Positions 41,520-52,960 of a stretch of DNA of 64,000 nucleotides are shown here, one piece after another. The notes below the pieces were generated by a model. That model saw only the letters and a list, made by a program, of their open reading frames with translations. It was not told where the DNA came from and did no database searches. The position numbers and the translations under genes were made by a program. This DNA is from Nematopogon swammerdamellus (taxonomy: Eukaryota > Arthropoda > Insecta > Lepidoptera > Adelidae): positions 15,741,694 through 15,805,693 of the forward strand of contig OX336358.1 in assembly GCA_946902875.1 (NCBI GenBank). The letters are read 5' to 3'. The first letter of the stretch is position 1. Every line of letters begins with the position of its first letter.

Positions 41520-41745
41520 CAATAATGGTTCAGATCATGTGCGAAGCGGCCCACCTCGGCCCATTAGGCGCAAGTGTTTGTATGTGCAAATTGTGCCGAT
41601 AAGGGTAATTCCGGACAATTTGACTGCACATTTCGGAAAGAGCTCGCTGCGAGAGGGTTAAGTACTATAATGGCTTTGGACGATGATGGATCGGCGGGCT
41701 TGTGAGCCCGTTGGGAAAGTTAAATTATGGAGACGGGTTCATTTA
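41520..41745. other. Non-repeat island, possible regulatory sequence
   Basis: It contains GGCCCATTAGGCGCAAGT (41558-41575), near-identical to 30299-30316, and GCCGATAAGGGTAATTCCGG with a GATA core. No frame is supported. Confidence 0.25.
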
Positions 41746-41849
41746 AATTTTAAGTAAATATTTTTAAGACATACTTTTGGGCTCGACTCGGTAGCTATTG
41801 GCGAGTGGTGAATGTTCTTGTTCGTAAACTGAGATGATGAAAACTCAAG

Positions 41850-42240
41850 ACTCTTTTTTTTTTATTGAAAGCGCGACATAGGCGCCGCCGTGCCACCCAT
41901 AAGGTGTCCAACGACGCGCCTTGGACATTCGGTCGTATGCGAGGGTTGCGAATTCCATGCCGACCTGACAGGTCATTCATGCCTCTCTTGAAAGACCCGA
42001 GACTGTATTTGGAGGGAAATATATGGACAGGGAGAACTTTCCAGAGTTTGCCGGTTCTGTAGAGGAAAGATCTGCAGAACCAATTGGTACGCATCCGCGG
42101 TAAGTTCAGCGTGTAGGGATGCAATCCCTGCCCAGTGCGCGGAGCTAGAAAGGGGACAGCGGGATCGCGTTAAACAGCTCCTCCGAGCACTCTCCATGAA
42201 ATAAGCGGTAGAACACACTTAGAGATCACACTCTTCGTTT
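41850..42240 (-). pseudogene. J-family Jockey-like LINE C-terminus and 3' end
   Basis: The minus frame holds RTNWFCRSFLYRTGKLWKVL and PSKYSLGSFKRGM, the usual end of a Jockey-type RT protein. It is followed by the shared untranslated part (GGTGTCCAACGACGCG, GAATTCCATGCCGACCTGAC, AAGCGCGACATAGGCGCC) and a poly-A on the minus strand. Everything upstream is missing. Confidence 0.8.
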
Positions 42241-42319
42241 TGGTTTCGTCGTAGTCAGATAAAAATAAGTAGACTCGTTGTACGTACGTAATTGATATTT
42301 ATTTTTATAAATACATATT

Positions 42320-42510
42320 ACCGCGCTGAGCGAAACGTCTCGGTCGAAACGGCTATGCAAACAGTTCGTGTTTTCAGTCCAGTTCAGTGTAGACGACATG
42401 AAATGAAGGGAAGCACTGACATGGCACCTAGTTCGCCCGGTGTTATTGGCGGATATCACGGATGTTGTAGGTGATGTAGCCAACCATGTCAGTTTCCATA
42501 AAAATAAAAA
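42320..42510 (+). mobile_element. SINE-A, 5'-truncated
   Basis: It begins CCGCGCTGAGCGAAACGTCT and continues through GTGTTTTCAGTCCAGTTCAG, GACATGAAATGAAGGGAAGC and GTCAGTTTCCATAAAAATAA. Confidence 0.8.
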
Positions 42511-42609
42511 AATATACATGTAGATAAATAACTGACTTTTCTTTGACAAACTAAGTACTATATTTTCTTCATACGTGATTTTGAGAAGGTGAAGTAATTA
42601 ATTACATAA

Positions 42610-42722
42610 ATACATACCACACACTGTATACTGACGATCGGGGTAAGCAGAGTAATCGGTGTTGTGCTGTAAGAACTTCGGTAATTACAATACAACACCG
42701 ACCACCACGTTTAGCAAAGTAT
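42610..42722 (-). mobile_element. Z-family repeat, partial
   Basis: CACACACTGTATACTGACGA, TCGGGGTAAGCAGAGTAATC, GGTGTTGTGCTGTAAGAACT and ACCGACCACCACGTTTAGCA. Confidence 0.8.
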
Positions 42723-42759
42723 AGGAAGAAGATAACTAGTAAATAAGCGAAGTAAGAAC

Positions 42760-42905
42760 AAAATATAATTTCGTGTCAATAAAATCGACGCCAATCTTTT
42801 TGTCCTCCTTATCGCTGCCAGCCATGGCACCTCTCTGAGTGTAGTTTCACGAGAAGTGGTGTTATTGGCTGTGTCTGAATGTCTGAGGGACTCCACAGCC
42901 ACTAT
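42760..42905 (+). mobile_element. J2-family LINE 3' end
   Basis: TTTTTGTCCTCCTTATCGCT, GCCATGGCACCTCTCTGAGT, TTCACGAGAAGTGGTGTTAT and GGCTGTGTCTGAATG match 50185-50275. Confidence 0.6.
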
Positions 42906-43299
42906 GTCGGTTTCCCTATTAAAATATATAATAAATACAGAGGGTTTTTCGTCACTGGAGTGAAGGTATATGCATGCATACTCGTACATACTTCATTTGT
43001 TGCTCAGGATAATATTAGTTCTAGACTTTATTTTGATAGATTATATTTTATAAAATCTAATGAGCTAATCATATGTTGTGCTAACTTTAATAAAAGATGT
43101 ACTCGTACTCGTACAACATATAATTAGATTTTGATTTTATTTGGTTAGCGTATGCTGATTTGATAATTCGACCATTATTACAATATCTACTGACAATTGA
43201 CATGTACAATTCACTTATCTAAGTGCCCAATTACAACATCACGAAATTAACTAGCTCTAAATTGTAATAAATAGGTATGAAAATATTTGACACAAAAAC

Positions 43300-43935
43300 A
43301 GATTATTAAAAAAACCCCGACTGCGTTAAAACCCGATGAAAAAAAAACTAGCAAATTATATATTTTTCGAGATTTGTATTGAAATTTATTTCAAATACTT
43401 CCCCGTGATTCCGTATATTCTCTTTTTTTTATTTTGCCTTAAGCCTAAATATTTAAAAAAGGGTCTCCTACTGCTGCTGCTAACAGTGACGGGGTTTAAA
43501 AAAATATAAAGATATATATAATTTCTAGCTTGTTTTTCTTCTTTTTAGTTAGGGTTTTACGCAGTCGTTTTTCTGTTTGATTTCTGTATGCAATAAAATT
43601 TTATAGGTATATAGCAAATTACATATTTTTCGATTTGCCTTTCCATATCCTATCAATTGATACCTCACTTTTTTGTAAAAAAAATTTTTTTAATTGTATT
43701 ATTTACAATTTGACATTATTATGCGTCCGCCATTTTCAATTGTCACATTCTTTATAGCCTATGTCTAGCCTCTCACAATAAAACGTATCTAACTTAATCT
43801 AACTCGAAGATCTAACGAAACCAGTTAAATAAAATCGATCAAGCCGTTCGGGCTACAGGGCGTGCCAGATAAATAGACATATATACATCCACACGCTCGA
43901 AAAACATTACCCTCCTTCTGAGTCAGTCGAGTAAA
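43300..43935 (+). mobile_element. M-type 5' region followed by K-like segment
   Basis: CCCCGACTGCGTTAAAACCC, ACTGCTGCTGCTAACAGTGA and TTTCTAGCTTGTTTTTC parallel 15330-15412. Positions 43700-43935 share GCGTCCGCCATTTT and TATAGCCTATG with K at 9620-9690. Confidence 0.5.
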
Positions 43936-46050
43936 AAGATGTCAACATTGTATGTACTTATATACCTACGTAGGTACAAAGGTGGCGAGCAGTTTATACA
44001 ACAATTTATTTTATAAAGTTATTAGAAATCTAAATTCTAAATCATAGTGACATTGCGACACGATTTCCGTGAGAACATATTTTGTATTATAATATATAAT
44101 TGAAATTGTAATATACAATATAAGGTTTTATGAAAACGTGAAAAATATAATTATATTTATATAAGTAATGAATTAATTTTTAATTAAAGAACAGAACAAA
44201 TTAATAAACACAACTTAGAAATGAAAGATTTCCAGGGGCCAAAAATATTTTTAACATTTCATAATACAAAGACGAGCTCTCGTGTCATCTTACAAGTACA
44301 TAATACTATGTCACACTGATGAAGGCAAAACCGTGAGGAAATGTTCACATATCGCTTAAACGTCGATTTGTACAAGGTTGATTGAAAAAAGAAATCTCTA
44401 ATAAAACCGTCTCCTGGACCCCAGGAATGTGTAACACACAGATACGCCTTGAAAATGAAAATGAATACAAGTAAAAAAAAAATAAAATATGAAGTCGATT
44501 AACAAATACCAGCTGCCTAAACAAAACACAATTTGCCTAAACCACATTCAAATTACAGCCACTTCACAAAGTAATAACCGGAATTAAACCGCATACTCGA
44601 TCTAAATCTAATCCACGATTAATCAGATTAAAACCACAACAATACCAACAAGGCAACTGTCTTCGACTGGAGGTCGAAGAGGGGAACGGCGGGGCGAGAT
44701 GAACCGGTGTAATTATTTCAACTATTAATAACGAACTGATTATACGCTTTAAACGAAATATTTTATACGTAATGATACGATATAAATCATGCTGCGGGCG
44801 GGCATGGGACTGTGATACATTTCTCGACAGTCGACATAGTTGTCGATGAAATTTTATCGATAGTTTGTATCGAGATTGCACGGCACAACTTAGTGCATGA
44901 AATTCTGCAGGTAGAAAGTATGTCGCTACCGGTGATCGAAATGCAATTAACTTTAAATTCATAGATAATATACAAAATATATAATGTACATTGAACATAG
45001 AATTTGGTATTTTATAACAATTAAGTATTTTATATTCCGTTTCTCTTTATAGATGTCCAATTAAATCTAGCTGTTTTTCACTGTATTTCAAAATAAAAGT
45101 GCGCTTTATCATTCTGACACTTGTAGGTAATGTGCGCATTTTTGCCTTTTTTTTTCAATTTCTCACCCCCGAAAGAGTTTATTGTAGATGGACATTTCAC
45201 AAAATAAAAATCTGGAAAAGTATTTTTCTACTTAAATCTATTAGGTATGTATTTATGACTGGCTTATTGTACCTAAATTGTTATTTCTAAGCGAAGAGAA
45301 AACTAGCAGTTAACAAATCCTATTAGCACTCAGTAAGCGTGAATAATAAACTAAATAAAGTTTATTATTAATAACTCGACCATTAGTTGTTAAATTGGCA
45401 ATTAAAATGGACGCCATTTTAATGCTAAAATGACCGTTAAATCATTTAGGTAGTGTTCCGCTGTCGCTGACAGTTAAGTCCGAAATCGTAAAATTTTATC
45501 GACTCGATTAAACGAAGCTTAGTGAAGTTAGTTTATTCGTTATTCGTGTTTGCTAGTGATTTGTCATATTATTACTTATTATCGATATTTTACGATATTT
45601 CTGATGACACTTCGAAAACGATAAGTTATTTATAATAAATATTTAAGGCTCTTTCCCTGTGAATGGTTGTCAGCAATAAAGTACTTACTTAATTAGGTTT
45701 AAAATTTATAGGAAGCCACTTTGTCGCCTTTTCACTCGTGGGTGTTGAAATTAAATATTTTTTTATTTGCATTTATAAAACAAATTATTTTGTATGTATG
45801 TGTGTTCAAGATACATTTCCCTCGTAACTCATGCATGACATCATGATTATGCATTTTTTATTAATAATAGATAAAATATAATAAACACGGAGGAGAGTTA
45901 AAGGAGGAGTTGGTTCAAGTAAACTGGGTACGTCCTCACCAACTGGGGGCATAAGCCATCGAAGTGGGCGTGGCATTGCATCACTTGCGTCGACAAATTG
46001 GTCGCGAACTCGCGACCCAGAACACGTGGAGTTTGCTGCGTAATTGGAAT
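43936..46050. other. Long apparently unique segment
   Basis: None of the window's repeat families is recognised across about 2 kb. The 144-codon minus frame 44564-44998 has no recognisable motif and I leave it unassigned. This is one of the best places to look for conserved non-coding elements. Confidence 0.4.
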
Positions 46051-46317
46051 TCAATTTCTGTGACTGGCCGACTGTGATAAATTTTGACTATACTGCTCAA
46101 CCACATCACCATATTCATATTTTGAGAAGAATGTTTCTACATCGGTATGTGTCAAATTCAAATTAAGAACCGCAACGGCGCTTAAAGCCACTTCGGTTTG
46201 CAAATGACGTTTCATTGCGTCTGCAATGAGTCCGCAATTACGCCGACACAACACCTCCTGAGAAAAAATCGCCGATTGCATTAAAAAAACAAAAAGAAAG
46301 AAACGCACGCAGGCCAC
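46051..46317 (-). CDS. Short frame with signal-peptide-like start (doubtful)
   Basis: The 88-codon frame begins MACVRFFLFVFLMQSAIFSQ, a plausible cleavable signal sequence, then CRRNCGLIADAMKRHL and a hydrophilic end. It could be a small secreted protein or first exon. TTTTTTCTCAG inside it also looks like a splice acceptor, which would make the preceding part intronic. No homologue is recognised. Confidence 0.2.
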   Translation of the reverse strand: MACVRFFLFVFLMQSAIFSQEVLCRRNCGLIADAMKRHLQTEVALSAVAVLNLNLTHTDVETFFSKYEYGDVVEQYSQNLSQSASHRN

Positions 46318-46319
46318 AT

Positions 46320-46985
46320 GCTCTTACGCAGAATTAAAGCAGATTCTGTTGAAACCCAATAAGTGGACTCCATTACTTGGAGCCCGAGGTAAAAATCGAC
46401 ATTCCCAACACTCATAAACATCTCATCGATACATCTTTTGTCCTTTTTTTCGCAGCACAAATATCAATGAAAATTTGTTCGGCTCCAATTATGTAGCTCT
46501 CTTGCACGCCTTCATTATGCGTGTGTGTGTGCGTTGAACAGTGTATGCACACGGCTGAGGGTGGATGTGTGTGTGCTGCCATAGAATATGTAGAGAAGAT
46601 TGTGCATTTTGAAAAATTTGAAGGTTAAATATTTGAGATGTAAAAATGGGAAACTCACTATGGAGATTAACAAAAAATACGTTTATTTACTGATACATTG
46701 AATGAGGTTTCTAGTAGATATTCTGGTTATCTGGTTGAATATTAGTTCTTCATTCTAAACCAAAAGGTATGATAGGAAAAAACAATCTATTGATAATAAC
46801 ATTATCAGGAAATTTCTATTGAATTCTTTGCCAAAATAAAGTCTTCTCTACATTCTAATAATAAGTAACTATCGTACCTATCAGTTTGTTTACTACTCAT
46901 AAATCACGCAACCGAAAAAATTACTAAGCTATAATCAAAATGTCTAAAACGTTACTAGAACAAAATATGATTTTTTTTGTGCTTT
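46320..46985. other. Non-coding, nothing recognised
   Basis: Includes a short GT-rich run at about 46521-46531. No gene or family. Confidence 0.4.
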
Positions 46986-46989
46986 TCAA

Positions 46990-47572
46990 ATATGTTTTAG
47001 AGTTCCATATCAATAATTATTACTAAGCCTACGCCCTTTCTCCGTCCGTCTTCTTTTGAAACGTGACAGGTAGATATACTAACAAATAAAAACAAAACTG
47101 AAAAAGTATAAAATTAAGCGGTCCCCATACAAGAAACGTTAAAAGTTTTATTTGTCTTTAGCTCTATCGTAAAAATGGTAAAACATACAAGCGTCAAACT
47201 TGGTGTGCCTAATAGTGAACACTCTAGGGTATAGCAAACAATAAATCAAAACCGGCCAATTATGTGGTGGTACGGAACCCTCGGTGTGCGTGTCTCAATC
47301 GCACTTAGGATATGACTCCCTTCTTATATTACTAGGTGGTAGGGGTTTACCCTCCCGGATTGGTACAACCGCACTGAATGAAAGGTCGGTCGAAACGGCT
47401 ATGTAAATAGTTTGTGTTTTCCGTCCTGTTCAGTGTAGCCGGCACGACCGAAGGGAAGCACTGACGTGGCACCAAGTTCACCCGGTGTTATGGGCTGACA
47501 TCACGGATGTTGTAGGTGATGTAGCCAACCGTGTCAGTTTCAATAAAAAAAAAACTTGGCCGGTTTTTAAAT
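46990..47572 (+). mobile_element. M-family element interrupted by SINE-A
   Basis: TTTAGAGTTCCATATCAATA, TTACTAAGCCTACGCCCTTT, CGGTCCCCATACAAGAAACG, GGAACCCTCGGTGTGCGTGT and CGCACTT, then the SINE, then ACTTGGCCGGTTTTTAAA. Another terminus-like AAAACCGGCCAATTATG at 47249 suggests a second M fragment joined in. Confidence 0.7.
47308..47554 (+). mobile_element. SINE-A, leader-truncated headless form
   Basis: GGATATGACTCCCTTCTTAT, GGTAGGGGTTTACCCTCCCG, GTGTTTTCCGTCCTGTTCAG and an A-run. ACTT flanks both ends (47303-47306 and 47554-47557). Confidence 0.85.
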
Positions 47573-48104
47573 TGGATTTTTTTTTGCATGTTTGTTCTTA
47601 TTTTTTTTTTTCAAAAAGGTCGTTTCCTTAACTTTTCATATAATACAAGAGTATAAAATCTTACAGTCAAAATTCATGCAAAGAAACACAAACACACATA
47701 CACGCTCAGGTGCAGAATCTGTCCGCGCGACCTCTCTCAGTTCGTGTCTCGCTTTTTCTCGTTTTTGGTTAAATATTTGTTAATGCGCTGGCACTTTAAT
47801 GATAGTGTGCTTGCTGCTTGTGAGTTATAAGATGCGCTCGCGGCGGCTACACCGAACTCCGCACCCCGCACTCCGACGCAGGGGGGCCTGCGAGCCACTG
47901 GAGTAACCGTCGAGAAGTAACCGACCGACAATATAAAATTAACTTTATCATTTTGTCTAATTCTTTCTGTTTACGTAATTTGTTTAATAATTTTATATGT
48001 TAAAAATATCTTTGTGATATGTAACTACGTATGTAAACAAATATAAGGTTCTATGTCTAATTCATTTGTTTTTGTTGTACAATAAAATTTCATTTCATTT
48101 CATT

Positions 48105-48265
48105 TTCATAAAATAACTTCGGAAAGAAGGTCGGTCTCGATATGAAAAGTTCGTGTTTCACGTCCAGTTTGGTGGTGTAGCCGGCACGACCAAAGAGAAG
48201 CACTGACCTGGCACCTAGTTAACGAAAGTGTTATAGTTTACGTAATAGGTGACATTTATGTAGCA
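48105..48265 (+). mobile_element. Decayed SINE-A core
   Basis: AAGGTCGGTCTCGATATGAA, GTGTTTCACGTCCAGTTTGG, GTAGCCGGCACGACCAAAGA and GACCTGGCACCTAGTTAACG. Confidence 0.65.
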
Positions 48266-48312
48266 TGTCTGGTTTAAAATTATATAATCTTAGATAACTT
48301 AAGTGTGTTATA

Positions 48313-48715
48313 AAAACCGGCCAAGTGCGAGTCGAACTCGCGCACCGAGAGTTCCGTATCGCCATGTTATGGCTAGCGCCATCTAGATGGCGTGTTATGA
48401 AACGCTTCATATTAGTTAAATGTCATGATTAGTTAAAATGCTTCATAATCTATTCGGTAGATGCGCGCGCGCATACACTTTTTGGTTCCTTCTATGGGAA
48501 CCCCCGTGATTTTTTTACTTTATCTTATTTTTATGATTTGTTATTATATCGTCCACAATAACACATATTCTGTGAAAATTTCAACGGGCTACCTATTACG
48601 GTTCAAGAGATACAGCCCTCGGACAGACGGACAGACAGACGGACGGACGGAGAGACAGACAGACGGCGTAGGCTTAGTAATAGGGTCCCGTACCGGATAC
48701 GGAACCTTAAAAATA
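48313..48715 (-). mobile_element. M-family (GTCY)n element, near complete
   Basis: AAACCGGCCAAGTGCGAGTC, GCACCGAGAGTTCCGTATCG, TGGCTAGCGCCATCTAGATG, AATAACACATATTCTGTGAA, a GACA/GACG run (48622-48665) and GATACGGAACCTTAAAAATA. Confidence 0.85.
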
Positions 48716-49190
48716 AAAATGATTTAGTACAAATGTATTTTAATATATTTTAAAATAACTAGCTGGGCTATGCTCATTCCAGTGTGCGCGTCGTTTGTGG
48801 CAGGTGGCAGGCAAGGCAGTGAAATGGTGGCGCGGCGGAGGCGGCGAAGGGGGCAGAGGGGCGGGAGGGAAGGTGAAGAGGGGCGGCGGCAGAGGGAGGG
48901 GCGGGGGAAAGCACTGAACAAATAGCTTCGGTTACTTTTCGGACACGCCTTCAAGTACGGTCTGTAGTATACTTACTCGTACGTACACCACGTTTGTTCC
49001 ATAGATCTGTTCGTGCGCAATTGAATGCACTCAAATCATCAATGATTTACAGTGAATGCTTTAGCTAGGCACTGCGCACACGAGCGGCAAAACTGTCAGC
49101 TCTATAAGTCTATATGTTATTATAGTCTTTTCGCAATCATCATTACCCACATGCAATGCTGAGTCATCTAAAAAGTAGAGTGGGCCGATT
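48716..49190. other. Non-coding with purine-rich GC block
   Basis: Positions 48825-48910 are G-rich and purine-rich (GGCGCGGCGGAGGCGGCGAA, GGGGCGGGAGGGAAGGTGAA). It may be structure-forming. No frame is supported. Confidence 0.45.
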
Positions 49191-49571
49191 GAATTTTGTC
49201 GCTCTCCTGCGCACCGATTGTACTTAAGTCCGTCGTCAATGTGTATGCGTCCACTGCTGGACATACGCCTCTCCAATTTTTCTCAAGTCCTCCCCGGCCT
49301 TCAACGGTATATACAGACAGACCCACTGAATTTGCGCACTGCTTAAACTTACCTAGAATTATTCTTTATTCTTTATTCATCATTTTTTCCTTTTCTTTAC
49401 GTCCACTTAGTTTTCATTTACGAGTTATCATTATTTCTAAAAAAATTACAAATAAATTTTTTTTTCTTTATGCTAAACTATTCATATAACACGCTGGATC
49501 CTATTGGAGCAGGCCAGTCTCCACAAACAGCACCCGTTCACGACCAAACACGTCAGGGCCAGCCATTTTAT
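49191..49571. mobile_element. LINE-end fragment and AT-rich sequence
   Basis: GCGTCCACTGCTGGACATAC GCCTCTCCAATTTTTCTC (49247-49284) matches 21335-21370 beside the RTE fragment, so it is probably that element's 3' end. The rest is unassigned. Confidence 0.45.
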
Positions 49572-49680
49572 TTATTTATGGAAACTGACACTGTTGGCTA
49601 CATCACCTACAACATCCGTGAGGTCAGCCCATAAAACCGGGTGAACTGGGTGCCATGTCAGTGCTTCCCTTCATTTAATT
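49572..49680 (-). mobile_element. SINE-A tail fragment
   Basis: ATGGAAACTGACACTGTTGG, CTACAACATCCGTGAGGTCA and GGTGCCATGTCAGTGCTTCC. Core and head are missing. Confidence 0.8.
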
Positions 49681-49999
49681 TCATTTAGAAGGTACATCGA
49701 CCGACATTGGAGTCTTCCCACAAAGCTATGTGTCTTTGTATAATTTCTGCCACGAAGCCCTGCGCGTGTACGTTCTGACGGTACTGCGGCGGCGCGGGCG
49801 ACGGTGCACGGTGCTGGGTAATGTGCGCTGATGAAGGGGTAGAGCAACACGAACGCGGCTCAGGACACGCCCGTCGACCTGCGCCTGCGCACACAGTACG
49901 CTTTCATTGCCTTCTCGATGCCTGTCTGATGCTTTCTAGTTGTTCTTACTACTGGATGTACGTGACCTATCTATACATGTCAGCAATTCACATAACTTG

Positions 50000-50330
50000 A
50001 GATAGAAAGACAAAACCCGCCGGACTCGCTCGGAATATCCATATGTTTTTGACACCCAACTACTAAGAACACATCGTTTTTCGAAATCGTTCCTGTGTCG
50101 AACGGCGAAAATATGGAACGGTCTTCTGGTGAGTGTGTTCCCCACCACCTGGGAATCTTCAAAAGGCGTGTCAATAAATTAGACGACAACCTTTTTGTCC
50201 GCCCCATGGCCGCCGCCGGCATGGCGCCTCTCTGAGCGTGCTTTCGCGAGGAATGGTGTTATTGGCTGTGTCTGATCTTCCGTTGGAAGTATTGGGCACA
50301 GAAACCCTCGCCGGCTGTCCATAAAAAAAA
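50000..50330 (+). pseudogene. J2-family Jockey-like LINE C-terminus and 3' end
   Basis: The plus strand encodes YVFDTQLLRTHRFSKSFLCR, then TAKIWNGL and VFPTTWE, the typical end of a Jockey-type protein. The J2 untranslated end (GGCATGGCGCCTCTCTGAGC, GGTGTTATTGGCTGTGTCTG) and an A-run follow. The annotated-size minus frames here are shadows. Confidence 0.75.
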
Positions 50331-50699
50331 ACAAAACAAAAGAACGTAAACGCAAAAAGATAAATTTAAATCTTTAATTAGATAATGAACTCCTCGTTCT
50401 ACATATTGGCTTTTCCACCGCGATATGCACTCGATAGCCTGTATATGTTTGTGTGACTGCCTGCACTCCAGGGAGTGATTCAGTACCTGTAATTTTACAA
50501 ATTTTGCGAATTTGACACCAATTCATTTTGAGGTGAGAAATCTTTAAAACTGTATGGAGAATTTATTTTATTTTATTTTCTTCAGGTGTTCAACAGCCTA
50601 TACATACAACATACATATTTGGAAGAACAAACTTTTACAGAATACAGGCCAATTACTGATTACCTTTAAGTTTTAATAGATACCTTTCTTTAAATATTT
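50331..50699. other. Non-coding, nothing recognised
   Basis: A CAACAGCCTATACATACAAC stretch near 50590 may be another LINE end. No gene. Confidence 0.35.
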
Positions 50700-50850
50700 T
50701 TTTAAAAACATCTGCACAATTCAAAGTCATAACTGTAAAAGAAATCTCTGTCAGGGATAACTCCGCCTTTGCACCTCATGTAAATTATCATATTGTGTTT
50801 GTTTCCGTAACATTTACAAAGAAATAAAGTATTTCCATCTTCTATCTTAC
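50700..50850 (+). mobile_element. E-family LINE 3' end
   Basis: GAAATCTCTGTCAGGGATAA, CTCCGCCTTTGCACCTCATG and AAATAAAGTATTTCCATCTT match 1925-2040 and 36164-36343 reversed. Confidence 0.7.
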
Positions 50851-51524
50851 AATATTGTAAATAAAAAAAAAGTCAAAATAAGTGATAAAAGTATGGAACT
50901 CATATGTGTGTGTGTTCTTTTTTCGAATTTCGAATAAATTTTCTTACAAAATATGTTTAGGTTGAGACAAGGAATCACTCCAAAAAACTCTGTAAATACT
51001 ATCGTATTTTACGTTACCTCTGTCAAATTTTGACATGCGTAATTGCGTAATGCGCATTTACATAGAGACATTCAAACGTTCTCAGCTACATTTCGTAAAC
51101 GAATTAGAGGACAAAATTAGTCAAAATCATCGTCTCTCTCAAAAATAGTTCAGATAATCGGTGTAGGTTACCTATCACCGCATTTAAACTAATTTATTAA
51201 TGAAATAACTTTAAAATAAATTTCATTTTTAACCCACACAACCAACTCCGCCCCACAGTTAGTAGAACAGTTAATAGAACAATATTTAAGGGGCGTGTAC
51301 AGCCTAAACATACCCTCGTCATCTTATCCATTAATACCGCAGTTAATACCCCTTAAGAGGCGGCCGGTGCAGATAGCCTTAATTGAGAACATTGGATAAT
51401 TAATCTATGGGGGCAGCAGTTAGTCGTTTAGAACTATCAATCTAAATTTAGCGATGGGGGGCGCCACCTAGCAAAGGCTCACTTGAACCACCAAATATCT
51501 ACAGGCTGTTGCAGCCTTTTATTT
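50851..51524. other. Non-repeat segment
   Basis: Positions 51230-51480 (CAACTCCGCCCCACAGTTAG, TTAAGAGGCGGCCGGTGCAG, GGGGGGCGCCACCTAGCAAA) are GC-richer and match no family here. They may be a conserved non-coding element. No frame is supported. Confidence 0.35.
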
Positions 51525-52210
51525 ACTTAGCATACCTACTCCGACGCCTTTAAGTAACTGAACGAAAATTAATTTTGACTTTTTTATTGTTTATTTTTGA
51601 CAATAAAATTATACTACGTTGTCATTTTAATATACTAACATAATTATGCTGATACAAATTACGTATTAAATTTTGACAAAGGCTCTTTACACCTGATTCA
51701 CTTAATTAATAAGTCTTCGAAGTCAGAACTCTCAGAAAAATTGTTAATCTTGCTCTCAAGCTGTGTTTTAGATAGACTATGGGCGGTGTTATTATGTGGC
51801 TAGTCACTAAATACTTTAATAACTTTAAACAATATGTTTAAAAAAATACCCTGCGAAGTTTCTTGTCGGTTCTCCTTCTTCGAACCGGATAGAAAAAATT
51901 GTGACAAGTTCGAGCGCACTATAACTGCCATATGAATGATCAATAAACAATACAATACAGTACAATGTGTCGGAGTTTTTTTATTTGTATTTTTAGTTTT
52001 ATTCAGGCTTTATTAATGGGTCGTAATTTTTTTATTACTTCATTACTTGATTACAGAAATAGCTGAGAAACATCCCGGTTAAATCAGATTTCTAATAAAT
52101 AAACCGCATCCAGATCGGTCCATCCGCTTGGGAGGTACGATACCACAGACAGACAGACAGAAACACAGTCAGACTGACGGAGGCGTGAAACTTAAACAGC
52201 CTTCATTTCC
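51525..52210 (-). mobile_element. F-family element containing an R-family LINE end
   Basis: At left a single hairpin arm (TATTTACTTAGCATACCTAC, TCCGACGCCTTTAAGTAACT). At right AAACCGCATCCAGATCGGTC and CATCCGCTTGGGAGGTACGA with (ACAG)n. The R tail (51780-51965, GTGGCTAGTCACTAAATACT, CCCTGCGAAGTTTCTTGTCG, ATCAATAAACAATACAATAC) lies within it, in plus sense. Confidence 0.6.
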
Positions 52211-52381
52211 GTCGGGATTAAAAATAAGCTTTGCAGAACGCGAGATACGTGCGTGCAACCACGTGAGCATAGTGCAACAAGAAGGAGCACAAGGCTACGG
52301 AACCCTCTGTATGATCAACGTTCTCACTTAACAGTTTTTTGCTGCAACATACTGTTCACCGTTTACTCATTGACACGAAAC

Positions 52382-52386
<5 letters not shown>

Positions 52387-52435
<49 letters not shown>

Positions 52436-52466
52436 CTATCTCTCTCTCTCTCTCTCCCTCTCTCTC
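52387..52466. repeat. (CT)n microsatellite, interrupted
   Basis: Nearly pure CT over about 80 bp with CTAT interruptions. The Ser-Leu frames here are artefacts. Confidence 0.95.
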
Positions 52467-52516
52467 TGCTGCCTCCATTTCAAATACTTACACATACTTA
52501 TTTTTGTATACATACA

Positions 52517-52588
52517 AATATAAATATACTATACATACATGTACAATATACATGTATATTGTACATGTATGTATAGTATATTTATATT
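52517..52588. repeat. Perfect 72-bp AT-rich palindrome
   Basis: AATATAAATATACTATACAT ... and its exact complement with no spacer, centred at 52552/52553 (ATATACATGTATAT). A further GTATG match resumes after a three-base offset. Confidence 0.9.
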
Positions 52589-52599
52589 ATTCGTATGTA

Positions 52600-52960
52600 A
52601 TTTTCAGTTGATTTAGAATTTTTCGATTAATTTATTACTTTGTAGGACGACTGTGGTTTGCCTGTTACCTACCAGTACCTACAGTGGCTACAGTTCGCAC
52701 AAAAACCGCCTCATCCTCATTCGCTGACTACACAATTTTAGATAGCTCAAAATTGCCCGCCACTTACAAATATAATAAAGGCGAATTAAAAATAAATAGA
52801 GGGAGATAAAACGCAAAACAAAAGCAATTAAAATCTGACGCCGACCAGCCTCAGGTTGTATTAAACGCATCGCAATCAATATGTGGAAGTGGTATCGATG
52901 TAAGTGAGACGGGAAAAAAGTGCACCAAGACGAAATCAATTTATATTTTATTTGTTTTTT
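52600..52960. other. Non-coding, nothing recognised
   Basis: The 96-codon minus frame 52688-52978 runs into the SINE-A tail and has no known motif. Confidence 0.4.

Noticed and set aside
44564..44998. 144-codon minus frame
   Set aside because: No recognised motif, overlapping frames in another phase, no promoter or splice evidence. Kept only as unique sequence.
52253..52611. Frames of 107 and 90 codons rich in Ser-Leu
   Set aside because: A translation of the (CT)n tract and the palindrome next to it.
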